Numbered from the stretch's first letter, positions 44,735 through 55,085 are shown. The stretch: 64,000 nt of DNA from Pseudomonas viridiflava (GCF_900590755.1 NZ_UUOC01000023.1:124001-188000), one strand, 5' to 3'. Program-made: numbers and translations. The notes: generated by a model from the sequence alone, not told the origin.

Positions 44735-47117
44735 CAAGAAGCATCACCGGTTGCCTTTTCCAGGTGTTGTCGAGTGGGTTTCCTGCATCGGCCTTTTCCT
44801 GTGGGCTCCCTTTCTTCTGGCCGAGGCCGAGGCGGTTGATCGCGAACGAGCCTCGACCCCCGCGCAATCGATCCTGACGCTGGATGAAACCGAGGTCACC
44901 GCGCGACATCGTCTGGAAAAGCCGCAGAATGTGCCTATCTCGCTCACCGTGCTGGACGGTGAGCAACTCGACGCCAGCGGCCAGCATTCCTTGCAGGCTA
45001 TCCAAGAGCGAGTGCCCGGCCTGGTGGTGTCTGGGCATAACGCTCGCTATGCCGGGTTTGGCCTGCGAGGGTTTGGCGCCACCGCGTATAACGACGGGCT
45101 GGAAAGCAGTGTTGGTGTATTTGTCGACGGCATTTATCTAGGCCGGTCGGGCATGGCCTTCAATGATTTGCTCGATGTCCAGCGAGTTGAAGTGTTGCGT
45201 GGCCCGCAAGGCACGTTGTTTGGCAAAAACACCAGTGCCGGGGCCATCAACATCGTCACGCGCCAGCCGACTGAATATTTCGAGTCCAATGCCGAAGCCA
45301 CGCTGGGGAGCGATGGCCTGCGCGAATATCGCGGGGTTGTGTCCGGGCCGCTGATAGACGGCATATTGATGGGCCGTCTCAGTGCGTCAGAAAACACCAA
45401 GGACCCAGAGGTTGAAAACCGGCAAGACGGTTCGCGACTCAATGACCAGGATCGCCAGAGTCTGCGTGGACAATTGCTATGGGAGCCCAACGATTCATTC
45501 AGTGCCCGCCTGATCGCTGATCGCGCCTGGCAGGACGAAACCGGCAATGCACTGCTGGCGAGCCATTACAGTCGGGAGACCCTCGGCCGTGCTGCTTTCA
45601 TGGGCTATACCTTGCCGCCAACCGACCCTTATCGACGAGAAACCAGGCTGGATGGCGTGACCCGTACCCAGAGTTTGCAGAATGGACTTTCGCTGGAGCT
45701 GACCCAGGCGCTTGACGATGACCATGTGCTGACCAGCCTCACCGGATACCGCGACTGGCGCTTTCGCAACAGTCGCGATGGCGACGGCACTGGCCTGGCG
45801 ATTGCGCAAGCCGATAGCGGGCTCGACCAGCGGCAGTTCAGTCAGGAATTGCGTCTTGCAGGCAAGGTCAACGAGCGGCTGGATTATGTTGTGGGCCTTT
45901 ATTACCTGCATCAGCAGCTCGATCGCAAGGTCGACGTGGACTTCGGCAAGGATGCCAGCGCCTGGTTCCTGGGCGATCGCCAGGAATTGAAGGCCTTCGG
46001 CATCACCCAACCGCGGCAAGTGCCAGCCAGCCTGCTGAGCGGTGCCGGTCAGCGCTTCGATGGTGAACAGACGGGCGACACCCGCGCGGTGTTCGGGCAG
46101 TACACCTGGCGCCCGCTTGATCCTCTGGAGCTGACCTTTGGCCTGCGCTACACCGAAGAGCGCAAGGAAGGCTGGATTTCCCGCGAGGTCGTCAACCTTG
46201 CACCGCTGGGTCGCGATCCGGTTTCAAGAGTGGGCGGACAGTTGCTCCGGGATGTCGCGCTGGGCGGCGACTACTACCGACGCAGCACCGTTGACGAACA
46301 GAACGTTTCCGGTCTGCTTGGCCTGAGTTATCGCTTCAACGATCAGGTTCTGGGTTACACCAGCCTGTCGCGCGGGGCCAAGGCGGGTGGCATCAATCTG
46401 GACGTGGTCAGCCCCGGGGTTAACCCCACCTATAAAGCCGAACAGGCGACTTCGCTCGAGGTGGGGCTGAAAACCCGGTTATGGAACGATTCGGCGCACT
46501 TGAATCTGGCGCTGTATCAGACGGATGTCGATGACTATCAGGCGCTGACCTACAGCCGCCCGGTCAATGCGCTGTCTCCGCCTTTGCGCGACAATTTGTT
46601 GAACGTCGGCGCGGTGCGTTTGCGCGGCGTGGAGATGGATTTTGCCTGGCGCCTCGACGAGCAGATTGATCTGCGCTTTGGCGCGGCCTGGAGCGACGCG
46701 CGTTACCGCGACTTCAAAAATGCGCCCTGCGCGCCGGGGTCGGGGCAATGGACCTGCGACCTGAGCGGCGCTCGGCTCTATAACGCACCTGAGTGGAGCG
46801 CCACCGCTGGGGTGGGTTACCGCTATCCCATGGCGGCGGGTCTGGAGCTTTATTCGGGCCTGGACTACAGCGTGCGCAGCGGATATCAGGGCACGCTCGA
46901 AGGTGGCGTCGGCAGTTATCAACCCGGCTATGGGTTGACCAACCTGCAACTGGGCCTTAGGGACCCTGATCGCAGCTGGAGCGTTGAAGGCTGGGTGCGC
47001 AATGTGCTCGACACTCAGTACATCACGGCCGTGTATTCGCTGCTGGGCGCGGGTGATTATGGCGTGTTGCCAGGGGACCCGAGGACGGTCGGGCTGACGT
47101 TGAAAGTGAGTCACTGA
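44727..47117 (+). CDS. TonB-dependent outer-membrane receptor
   Basis: 796 residues; ATG 44727 overlaps the kinase gene by 8 bp. Hydrophobic signal (WVSCIGLFLWAPFLLAEAEA), a TonB-box-like stretch LDETEVTARHR, plug domain with PISLTVLDGEQLDASGQHSL and VEVLRGPQGTLFGKNTSAGA, then a 22-strand beta barrel ending in GLTLKVSH. No N-terminal STN signalling domain, so it is not a FecA-type transducer; control must come from the adjacent two-component genes. The ligand (siderophore, other chelate or oligosaccharide) is unknown. Confidence 0.9.
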   Translation: MSSKKHHRLPFPGVVEWVSCIGLFLWAPFLLAEAEAVDRERASTPAQSILTLDETEVTARHRLEKPQNVPISLTVLDGEQLDASGQHSLQAIQERVPGLVVSGHNARYAGFGLRGFGATAYNDGLESSVGVFVDGIYLGRSGMAFNDLLDVQRVEVLRGPQGTLFGKNTSAGAINIVTRQPTEYFESNAEATLGSDGLREYRGVVSGPLIDGILMGRLSASENTKDPEVENRQDGSRLNDQDRQSLRGQLLWEPNDSFSARLIADRAWQDETGNALLASHYSRETLGRAAFMGYTLPPTDPYRRETRLDGVTRTQSLQNGLSLELTQALDDDHVLTSLTGYRDWRFRNSRDGDGTGLAIAQADSGLDQRQFSQELRLAGKVNERLDYVVGLYYLHQQLDRKVDVDFGKDASAWFLGDRQELKAFGITQPRQVPASLLSGAGQRFDGEQTGDTRAVFGQYTWRPLDPLELTFGLRYTEERKEGWISREVVNLAPLGRDPVSRVGGQLLRDVALGGDYYRRSTVDEQNVSGLLGLSYRFNDQVLGYTSLSRGAKAGGINLDVVSPGVNPTYKAEQATSLEVGLKTRLWNDSAHLNLALYQTDVDDYQALTYSRPVNALSPPLRDNLLNVGAVRLRGVEMDFAWRLDEQIDLRFGAAWSDARYRDFKNAPCAPGSGQWTCDLSGARLYNAPEWSATAGVGYRYPMAAGLELYSGLDYSVRSGYQGTLEGGVGSYQPGYGLTNLQLGLRDPDRSWSVEGWVRNVLDTQYITAVYSLLGAGDYGVLPGDPRTVGLTLKVSH

Positions 47118-47421
47118 GCCGGCTCGGTCCCGCGCGGTCGCGCAGAAAACGGTGGACTTGTGGGACCGGCTTTAGCCGGGAAGAGGCCGGCACAACCACA
47201 GCATTTGTGTCGCCTGCAACAACGCTTCGCGGCTGAAGCCGCTCCTGCCGGCACTGGCCTCTTCTTCAAGCCCTCTCGCTCACTAATAAGCGCAAATCCG
47301 CCCCAGCAAAATGTTTATTCCGTCATTCAAAGATGCTGCCTTGCCGCGTCGGGAAAACTGCGCGCCGTACATTACCTGCTCCATGTCGGGGCGGTCAGTT
47401 TTCTAACGGAGTAACTTGACG
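47118..47421. other. 304-bp intergenic region before tpsB
   Basis: Holds a degenerate palindromic repeat (47158–47258) and the tpsB promoter region. No gene. Confidence 0.5.
47158..47258. repeat. REP-like palindrome (GGGACCGGCTTTAGCCGGGA type)
   Basis: Left arm TGTGGGACCGGCTTTAGCCG, right arm CGCGGCTGAAGCCGCTCCTG; a third class of palindrome in this window. Confidence 0.7.
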
Positions 47422-49194
47422 ATGCGCATTTCTCACAAGGATTCGAGGTATGTGAGCAGGCATCTGCTGCAATGGACGATCGCGCTGGCTGGCTCGACTG
47501 TCGCCCCCTTTAGCCTGGCATTAACCCTCCCGGACGCCGGTCAACTGCTTAACGATCAGCAGCAAACCCTTCCGCAGGAGCGGCGTTCGACAGAGCCACC
47601 GCCTGCATTTGAAATGCCATCCGGGGCCTCATCGGTGAAGGACTCCGGGTTACGTGTCCAGCTCAAGTCGATTCGGTTCAGCGGCGATACCGAGCTGGCG
47701 GTGCGCGAAAACCTCCAGGCATTGGTCGCGCCGGTGCTGGGCAAGACCCTCGACCATCCTGGCCTGCAGCAGTTATCGGAAAGCCTGACCCGTTATTTGC
47801 GCGGTCAGGGCTACGTGCTGGCCCGTGCTTACCTGCCACGTCAGGACCTGACGGAGGGTGAGCTTGAAATCGCGATTGTCCAGGGCAAGCTGCAGTCAGG
47901 TGCCGACCGCATCAAGGTCATTGGCCAGACGCGAACTTCAACAGAACGACTGCAAGACATTGCCAACGCCGCTTTGCCGGAAGGCCAGGTGCTGCGGGCC
48001 GCTGAGTTGGAGCGGGCACTGCTGCTGATCAACGATCAACCCGGTATCACCGCCCGCTCGACACTGGATCGCGGTGTTGAACCAGGCACCAGCCAACTGC
48101 TGATCAACGCCAATCAGGGCCCGATTCTGAACGGTGGCGTGTCCGCCGATAATTATGGCAACCGCAGCACCGGCACGGCGCGGGCCAATGCGCAAATCAA
48201 CGTCATTGACCCGTTCGGCCTGGGCGATCGAATGTACCTCGGGCTGAGCAAGACCACCGGCAGTTCGGTCGTCGGTGGCGGTTATAGCCTGCCGTTGACC
48301 CCGTCGGGTTTGCGTCTGCTCGCTGCAGCGTCCTATCTGCGTTATGACGTCGATCAGGAAGTGTTCCGGCCTTTGGACCTGCGTGGTACAGCCAAGAGCG
48401 GTTCTCTGGGCCTGACGTATCCGTTGATTCGTTCGCGTCTGGAAAATCTCGACGTGACCGGTACTTACGAGCGTCGAGAACTGGAAGACCGTGCGCTGGG
48501 CAGCCAATTGCGCGAGCGCACACTGGACAGCTTCACCTTCGGCCTCAGTGGTAACCGCTTCGACAATTTCGCTGGCGGCGGCGTGACGGATGCCAGCGCC
48601 TCCCTGACCGTTGGCAAGCTCGATCTGTCGGGCAATCGCGAAGACGAGTTCGCTGACCGGATAAGCGCCAAGAGTGATGGCAACTACCAGAAGGTCAACC
48701 TGCGCCTGTCACGTCTGCAAAGCCTGGGCGACGCTGATAAATGGACGGCATTCGGTGCAGTTTCCACGCAATGGTCCGGCAAAAACCTCGACTCATCGGA
48801 GAAATTCCTCCTTGGCGGACCGGCTGGCGTGCGTGCCTATCCGGTGGGCGAGGCTGCTGGCGACAAAGGTTGGCTGGGAACCCTCGAGTTGCGCCGCGAT
48901 ATCGATCTTGGCTTGCCGATGACCCGGCTCCAGGCGCTCGGATTCTTCGACACGGGGCGGATCTGGCTGCACGAAAACCAGTGGGAAGGCTCGGTCAACA
49001 CGGCTGAAAACTCCAACAGCTATGACCTGAACGCCTTGGGTCTGGGTGCCAACCTCTGGATCGGCAACTGGACAGTGCGCACAGCGGTGGCGCGCACGCT
49101 GGGTAGCAACCCGGGTAGCAGCGTTTCCGGCCTGGACGCAGATGGCCGCTCCAGCGACTGGCGCGCCTGGCTGCAAACCTCCCTGGCTTTCTGA
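47422..49194 (+). CDS. Two-partner secretion outer-membrane transporter TpsB (ShlB/FhaC family)
   Basis: Omp85-superfamily pore, 590 residues, exporting the TpsA protein encoded next. ATG 47422 has ACGGAG upstream. Signal peptide (LLQWTIALAGSTVAPFSLAL), a proline-rich linker (ERRSTEPPPAFEMPSG), POTRA domains (VQLKSIRFSGDTELAVRENL; YLRGQGYVLARAYLPRQDLT) and a 16-strand ShlB barrel. The conserved barrel motif is LLGGPAGVRAYPVGEAAGDK, the VRGY/VRAYP-type loop that lines the pore. It ends 40 bp before tpsA, so the two form an operon. Confidence 0.92.
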   Translation: MRISHKDSRYVSRHLLQWTIALAGSTVAPFSLALTLPDAGQLLNDQQQTLPQERRSTEPPPAFEMPSGASSVKDSGLRVQLKSIRFSGDTELAVRENLQALVAPVLGKTLDHPGLQQLSESLTRYLRGQGYVLARAYLPRQDLTEGELEIAIVQGKLQSGADRIKVIGQTRTSTERLQDIANAALPEGQVLRAAELERALLLINDQPGITARSTLDRGVEPGTSQLLINANQGPILNGGVSADNYGNRSTGTARANAQINVIDPFGLGDRMYLGLSKTTGSSVVGGGYSLPLTPSGLRLLAAASYLRYDVDQEVFRPLDLRGTAKSGSLGLTYPLIRSRLENLDVTGTYERRELEDRALGSQLRERTLDSFTFGLSGNRFDNFAGGGVTDASASLTVGKLDLSGNREDEFADRISAKSDGNYQKVNLRLSRLQSLGDADKWTAFGAVSTQWSGKNLDSSEKFLLGGPAGVRAYPVGEAAGDKGWLGTLELRRDIDLGLPMTRLQALGFFDTGRIWLHENQWEGSVNTAENSNSYDLNALGLGANLWIGNWTVRTAVARTLGSNPGSSVSGLDADGRSSDWRAWLQTSLAF

Positions 49195-49234
49195 TCTCCG
49201 TCCACGCCCCCTGAATTTTTAAGAGCATTGAATT

Positions 49235-52200
49235 ATGAAGAGCGCTTCGTTGAACCATGTTTATCGTCTCGTCTGGAGCGATACCGCCCAGGCCTATGTC
49301 GCCGTTTCCGAAAACACTCATTCGCGCGGCAAGCGCGGCGGATTGATGGGCACGCTAGCGGCCCTGGGGCTGTTGAGCGTCGGTATGGCCCAGGCCGCCG
49401 ACTTGCCCACGGGCGCGGCGATAGTTGGCGGTGCGGGCAACATCTCGCAAAACGGCGGCCACATGGTGATCAACCAATCGACCGACAAACTGGTGACCAA
49501 CTGGAACAGCTTTGATGTCGGCCATGACGCCAGTGTGACGTTCCAGCAACCCAACAGTGCCAGCGTTGCACTGAACCGGGTCGTGGGTGGCGGTAATGCC
49601 AGCCAGATCCTCGGCAAACTGAACGCCAATGGTCAGGTCTGGCTGCTGAACCCAAGCGGTGTGGTTATCGGCAACGGCGCCCAGGTCAATGTGGGCGGGC
49701 TGGTCGCTTCTTCGCTGAAAATCAGCGACGAAGATTTCCTGGCTGGCAAGACGACGCTCAGCGGTGGCGCCGGGGCCGGCGCGGTGAGCAACCACGGGCG
49801 TATCACGACCGCCCAGGGCGGTGTGGTCGCATTGATCGGGCCTCAGGTCAGCAACAGCGGCACGATCCAGACGCCTGGTGGCAGCACCGCGCTTGCGGCG
49901 GGCGACAAAGTCAGCCTGGATTTCACCGGTGATGGTTTGGTCAGCGTCAATGTTGATCGCGGCGTGCTGGACGCCCTGGTGCAGAACAGCGGCCTGATCA
50001 GTGCCAACGGTGGCCTGGTGACGCTGAGCGCGCGCTCGGCCGACGCCGCCATCAGCAGCGCCGTGAACAACACCGGCCTCATCGAAGCCAAGGGCATGCT
50101 CGAGCGCAATGGTCGTATTGTGCTGGACGGCGATGATCAGGGCGGGCTGACTCAGGTCGCTGGCACTCTTGATGTGTCCTCGCAACACGGGAAAGGCGGC
50201 GACATTGTCATCACCGGCGAACAAATTGCTGTAACGGGCGCTGTGCTGGATGCAAGTGGCCTGCACGGCGGCGGCTCCGTGAAGGTGGGCGGCGGCTGGC
50301 AAGGTAAAGATGCCAGTGTTGCCAATGCCCGCAAAGTGACGGTCGATGAGCGCACGACCGTACGATCTGACGCGGTGCAAGGCGACGGTGGCACCGTGGT
50401 CTTCTGGTCCGATGACAGCACGCGCTTCGCCGGCAATATCTCGGTGCGCGGTGGCGCGCAAAGCGGCAACGGCGGCAAGGCCGAGGTTTCGGGGAAGAAA
50501 ACCCTGCAGTACAGCGGCGTTACTGACGCCCGCGCTGACAAGGGGCGCACCGGTGATCTGTTGCTCGACCCCGCCGATATCACCATCACTGGCGGCGGCA
50601 CGGCGGGTGACGCGATTACCGGCGGTACGGTGACTGAAAAAGCATTGGAAGCGCAGACCGCCAACGTATTGCTCCAGGCCACTGATTCCATCACCTTTGC
50701 CGACCTGACCCTGGAGGGTGGCGACGGCACCATCACGATGCAGAACAACGTCAGTTTTCGGGCTGAAGCCGTGGGCGACCGAACTGCGAATTCGGTGATC
50801 AGCTTCGCCAACGCGGCCAATACCCTGGAAGTATCGGGGACTGGCAGCATTTACATGCAGGCGGGCGGCACTGAGACGGGTTCGATCCAGAACTCTTTCA
50901 ATCTGATTGCGCACGGTTCGGGCGATAACCCGGCGGTCGCTGACCTGCCAACGCACGACGTCGAAACTATCGGCAGCGGTACTCCGGGCGAGGGGAGTAT
51001 CACCCTGCTGGGCGCCGATGGCTTGACCCTTGCTGGCGCCGTTACCACTAACGGTGGTTATGTGCGGCTTTCCAGCGATTCCGATACAGGTGGCAGAGGT
51101 GCGCTGACCATCAATACACCGATCAACACCGCTGGCGGTAACCTCTACCTGTCCTTCGGCACCACTGCCTATCCGGAAAGTATCGCTACGTTGACCGGCG
51201 ATATGACGCTGGGTACCGGGCGGCTGTTTTTTGGTGATGCGATGGGCTCCAAAGGCCTGGGCGGATCCACAGGTGAAAAGCGTCTGGGCGGTAAGCTCAG
51301 CCTCAACGGCGATGTGAACTTCACCACGCCGTTGACCATGCTCGGCGGCGCATCGATCTATACCAACGGCGATATCAACTTCACCAGCGACGTCAAACTC
51401 GACACAGGTAACGATGCATTAACGCTGCGCGCGACCAACATCGACTTTACCCAGGCGACGCTGCAGAACGTGTCCACCGCCAGCCTCAGGCTGGAACCCT
51501 GGAACATTGCCACCAACATTTCCCTAGACGGCACCGATGGGATCGCGACGGCCAATACTCTGGGCAAGATCGACAACATCATGAACCTGACTATCGGTCG
51601 GGCTGACGGTACTGGCACCACCACCGTTAACAACACCGGTTTCGCCTTCAATGCCAACAACATGCTGACGCTGCTCAATGGCGATATGCACATCAACGGA
51701 GCGCTGGAGAACACCAGCTCGACGGGCCATGTCAATGCCCGCGCAGGGAAGGGCGATGTGGTGATCGGCAGCACTGGCAGCGTGACAGGCAAAGGCACCG
51801 GTGATGCCGTGGTCCTGAGTGCCGCGCGTAACCTCATCAATAACGCAGGCAATGCGGCGCTTGTTACACCCAATAGCAACAGCCGCTGGCTGACTTACTC
51901 CACCAGCCCGGACGATGACCAGCGTGGCGAGTTGCCGCTCGATTTCAAACAATACAACGCTCGATATGGCGACGCAGTGGCGCAGTCGACCGGCAATGGT
52001 CAGATCTACTCCGTCGCACCAAAAGTCACGGTCGACCTGACCGGCGAAGTGCGCAAAACGTATGACGGCGATACCCATGCAGCGCCGACCACCAGTAACT
52101 TCACGGCCACGTCTGGTGCTATCGATGGCGACGACATAAGCCTCATCATTGCCGGTTTCGGCACGGCCACCTATGACAACAAAAATGTCGGCAATGGCAA

Positions 52201-54832
52201 GACGGTCACCGTCAACGGCATCAGCCTGGGCGAAGCGAAGAATGGCGATGTCCGGGTATACGGTTATCAGCTGGCCTCCAACAGTGTCAGTGGCGCCATT
52301 GGCACCATCGACCGCAAAACCCTGACGGCCAGCGCTGACGTGGCGAACAAGGTCTATGACGGCAACACCCAGGCGAGCCTGGGCAATGTCCAGCTGATCG
52401 GTGTGGCAACCGGCGACGTCGGAAAGATACAGGCGGTGGGCAACCAGGGTACTTTCAGTGACAAGAATGCCGGGGTCGGCAAGTCAGTTACCGGCAGCGG
52501 CCTCACCCTGGGCGGTCTGGAAGCGGGCAACTACACCTTCAACAGCGGCGCGAATGTCGGCACGGGCACGATCGAGCGTAAAACCCTGACGGCCACCGCC
52601 GATGTAGCCAACAAGGTCTATGACGGCAATACCCAGGCCAGCCTGAGCAACGTCCAACTGACCGGCGTGATCACTGGCGACACCGGAAACGTGCAGGTGG
52701 CGGGCGACAAGGGTAGCTTCAGCGACAAGAATGCCGGGGTCGGCAAGTCGGTGACTGGCACCGGTCTGACCCTCGGCGGTCTGGAAGCGGGCAATTACAC
52801 CATCAACACAGGCGCGAACATCGGCACGGCCACCATCGAACGCAAAGTGCTGACGGCCACCGCTGATGTGGCCAACAAGGTCTATGACGGCAACACCCAG
52901 GCCAGCCTGAGCAATGTCCAACTGACCGGTGTGGTGATCGGCGATGCTGGAAACCTGCAGGTGGTGGGCAACCAGGGCAGTTTCAGCGACAAGAATGCCG
53001 GGGTCGGCAAGTCAGTGAGCGGCACCGGTCTGACCCTCGGCGGTGGGGAGGCGGGCAACTACACCTTCAGCCCCGGCGCGACCATCGGCACAGCCACCAT
53101 CGAGCGCAAATTCCTCACGGCCACCGCTGATGTGGCGAACAAAGTCTACGACGGCACCACCCAGGCCAGCCTGAGCAATGTCCAGTTGAGCGGCGTTATC
53201 ACTGGTGACGCCGGAAAGGTGCAAGTAGTGGGCAATCAAGGCAGTTTCAGCGACAAAAACGTCGGGGTCGGCAAGTCAGTGACCGGCGCTGGCATCAGCC
53301 TCGGAGGTCTGGAAGCAGGCAACTACACCGTCGACCCCGGCGCGAAGATCGGAACGGCCAACATTGACCGCAAAACCCTGACGGCCACTGCCGATGTGGC
53401 AGACAAGGTCTATGACGGCAACACCCAAGCCAGCCTGGGCAATGTTCAACTGGTCGGTGTAGTGAGCGGCGACGCCGGGAATGTGCAGGTGCTGGGCAAC
53501 CAGGGCAGCTTCAGCGACAAGAACGCCGGGGTCGGCAAGTCAGCGGCTGGCACCGGTCTTAGCATCGGCGGTCTGGAAGCGGGCAACTACAGCTTTGACT
53601 CCGGCGCGAACGTCGGCACGGGCACCATCGACCGCAAAACCCTGACGGCCACTGCCGATGTGGCAGACAAGGTCTACGACGGCAACACCCAGGCCAGCCT
53701 GGGCAATGTCCAACTGATCGGTGTGGTGAACGGCGACGCCGGTAACCTGCAGGTGCTGGGCAATCAGGGCAGCTTCAGCGATAAGAATGCCGGAGTCGGC
53801 AAGTCAGTCACCGGCAGCGGGCTGAGCCTTGGCGGTCTGGAAGCGGGCAACTACAGCTTTGACTCCGGCGCGAACGTCGGCACGGCCACCATTGACCGCA
53901 AAACCCTGACGGCAGCGGTCGACATCGCCGACAAAACATTCGACGGCGGGACGACGGCGACGATAAGCGGGGTCACGCTGGGAGGTGTCATCGACGGTGA
54001 CAAGGTTGGGGCTGCAGGCAGTGCCAGCTTCCTGACTGCCAACGCTGGCCGCGACAAGCCGGTTACCGTGGTGGGTTTGCAACTGACCGGGGATGACTTC
54101 GCCAATTACCAACTGACAGGCGATCAGTTTACCGGCAGCGCCTCGATCAACGCTCCGCTCTACACGCCTGTTGGGTTGTTAGGCAAAGCTGAAGGCGTTA
54201 ACGGTACCGCAATGATCGGAAACCGACCGGAAGTTCGCCCTGGCGAAGCCACTTTACGCGCCACGTTGCCGGTTGCCGCAGGTGCTTTGCTGACAATCAA
54301 TTCGGGGTCTGCGCCAGTCATGGACGGCAGCGAAAACGTGCCGTTGCGAGGCGACCTTCTCTCCGCAAATGGCAGTCTCAGCCTGGCGCTCGAGGACGAG
54401 GCTGCCCAGCCTGTGGCGAAGAAAGTGTTGAATGTCTACAGCTCACAAGTGGGTAAAGAGCCTCAGGCGGTAGGGAAATACTCGGCAAGCGATATGGGTA
54501 ACAACATCCTGTTGGAGAAAGTAGCCTCTACCCTGCGTAACCTCCCGATTCTGCAACATGAGGCGGCTGCCCGATCCGAAGGCTCGGTCGCGTTAGGCAC
54601 GGGCGAGTTGCTGCGTATCAATGTCAGCATGCTCAAGGACGCCACCTTGCTTGTCGAGGTTGCCCCGGTAAACCAGGCCCTTTCAAATGAGGAGCTGGCG
54701 ACCTACGGGCTGGCCATTGCGAAACAGCGTTTGGGAGTCACGGTCGATGCTGTTCAAACCGTAGTCGTTGAACAAGCGCAGCGTCAGGCAAACATCGCTG
54801 GCGTGCACAATTCCGGTCTGGTAATCCGCTGA
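49235..54832 (+). CDS. Large secreted adhesin TpsA with YDG-type repeats
   Basis: 1,865 residues exported by the preceding TpsB. N terminus is an extended signal peptide region (ESPR: HVYRLVWSDTAQAYVAVSEN) plus signal core (LMGTLAALGLLSVGMAQA). Residues about 56–300 are the haemagglutination-activity/TPS domain (GGAGNISQNGGHMVINQSTD; VWLLNPSGVVIGNGAQVNVG). A beta-helical region follows, then YDG repeats (about 1026–1553: six units of 88 residues with KVYDGNTQASL and GLTLGGLEAGNYTF). The C-terminal 300 residues are non-repetitive. No toxin domain or immunity gene was seen, so adhesion or biofilm rather than contact inhibition is likely. Confidence 0.9.
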   Translation: MKSASLNHVYRLVWSDTAQAYVAVSENTHSRGKRGGLMGTLAALGLLSVGMAQAADLPTGAAIVGGAGNISQNGGHMVINQSTDKLVTNWNSFDVGHDASVTFQQPNSASVALNRVVGGGNASQILGKLNANGQVWLLNPSGVVIGNGAQVNVGGLVASSLKISDEDFLAGKTTLSGGAGAGAVSNHGRITTAQGGVVALIGPQVSNSGTIQTPGGSTALAAGDKVSLDFTGDGLVSVNVDRGVLDALVQNSGLISANGGLVTLSARSADAAISSAVNNTGLIEAKGMLERNGRIVLDGDDQGGLTQVAGTLDVSSQHGKGGDIVITGEQIAVTGAVLDASGLHGGGSVKVGGGWQGKDASVANARKVTVDERTTVRSDAVQGDGGTVVFWSDDSTRFAGNISVRGGAQSGNGGKAEVSGKKTLQYSGVTDARADKGRTGDLLLDPADITITGGGTAGDAITGGTVTEKALEAQTANVLLQATDSITFADLTLEGGDGTITMQNNVSFRAEAVGDRTANSVISFANAANTLEVSGTGSIYMQAGGTETGSIQNSFNLIAHGSGDNPAVADLPTHDVETIGSGTPGEGSITLLGADGLTLAGAVTTNGGYVRLSSDSDTGGRGALTINTPINTAGGNLYLSFGTTAYPESIATLTGDMTLGTGRLFFGDAMGSKGLGGSTGEKRLGGKLSLNGDVNFTTPLTMLGGASIYTNGDINFTSDVKLDTGNDALTLRATNIDFTQATLQNVSTASLRLEPWNIATNISLDGTDGIATANTLGKIDNIMNLTIGRADGTGTTTVNNTGFAFNANNMLTLLNGDMHINGALENTSSTGHVNARAGKGDVVIGSTGSVTGKGTGDAVVLSAARNLINNAGNAALVTPNSNSRWLTYSTSPDDDQRGELPLDFKQYNARYGDAVAQSTGNGQIYSVAPKVTVDLTGEVRKTYDGDTHAAPTTSNFTATSGAIDGDDISLIIAGFGTATYDNKNVGNGKTVTVNGISLGEAKNGDVRVYGYQLASNSVSGAIGTIDRKTLTASADVANKVYDGNTQASLGNVQLIGVATGDVGKIQAVGNQGTFSDKNAGVGKSVTGSGLTLGGLEAGNYTFNSGANVGTGTIERKTLTATADVANKVYDGNTQASLSNVQLTGVITGDTGNVQVAGDKGSFSDKNAGVGKSVTGTGLTLGGLEAGNYTINTGANIGTATIERKVLTATADVANKVYDGNTQASLSNVQLTGVVIGDAGNLQVVGNQGSFSDKNAGVGKSVSGTGLTLGGGEAGNYTFSPGATIGTATIERKFLTATADVANKVYDGTTQASLSNVQLSGVITGDAGKVQVVGNQGSFSDKNVGVGKSVTGAGISLGGLEAGNYTVDPGAKIGTANIDRKTLTATADVADKVYDGNTQASLGNVQLVGVVSGDAGNVQVLGNQGSFSDKNAGVGKSAAGTGLSIGGLEAGNYSFDSGANVGTGTIDRKTLTATADVADKVYDGNTQASLGNVQLIGVVNGDAGNLQVLGNQGSFSDKNAGVGKSVTGSGLSLGGLEAGNYSFDSGANVGTATIDRKTLTAAVDIADKTFDGGTTATISGVTLGGVIDGDKVGAAGSASFLTANAGRDKPVTVVGLQLTGDDFANYQLTGDQFTGSASINAPLYTPVGLLGKAEGVNGTAMIGNRPEVRPGEATLRATLPVAAGALLTINSGSAPVMDGSENVPLRGDLLSANGSLSLALEDEAAQPVAKKVLNVYSSQVGKEPQAVGKYSASDMGNNILLEKVASTLRNLPILQHEAAARSEGSVALGTGELLRINVSMLKDATLLVEVAPVNQALSNEELATYGLAIAKQRLGVTVDAVQTVVVEQAQRQANIAGVHNSGLVIR
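52310..53893 (+). repeat. Six tandem 264-bp coding repeats in tpsA
   Basis: The junction GACCGCAAAACCCTGACGGC (or close variant) occurs at 52310, 52574, 52838, 53102, 53366, 53630 and 53894, exactly 264 bp apart each time. Units are near-identical in DNA, indicating recent expansion or homogenisation. More diverged half-similar units flank them at about 52030–52309 and 53894–54150. Confidence 0.92.
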
Positions 54833-54868
54833 TCCACCCTGCGGAAATCGTTCAGATTGGCCCCGCAA

Positions 54869-54897
54869 ACGCCCGATGCATGCATCGGGCGTTTTTT
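54869..54897 (+). terminator. Strong rho-independent terminator after tpsA
   Basis: Perfect inverted repeat AACGCCCGATGCA/TGCATCGGGCGTT running into TTTT, 36 bp past the tpsA stop. Confidence 0.9.
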
Positions 54898-55085
54898 ATC
54901 CGCTGCAGCAAAAGCCTGTTCCCCTCCTGCAAATACCCTCGATATCCAATCTGCCACCATCAGGGACAGATCGGGTTTGATCCAACAGAGGGTTCGCCCT
55001 GCCAGTCAGCCCATGGTCATCAGGCCTTAAATGAGCATTCAACCGACTTGCCCGGGAATTCCGCGCACAGGTAACGAGTAACCCC

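Noticed and set aside
44727..47117. FecA-type surface-signalling receptor
   Set aside because: The N terminus lacks an STN domain and there is no adjacent ECF sigma/anti-sigma pair.
49235..54832. Contact-dependent inhibition (CdiA) toxin
   Set aside because: No VENN-type motif or C-terminal toxin domain was seen, and the downstream genes are a terminator and a cyclase rather than a small immunity gene.
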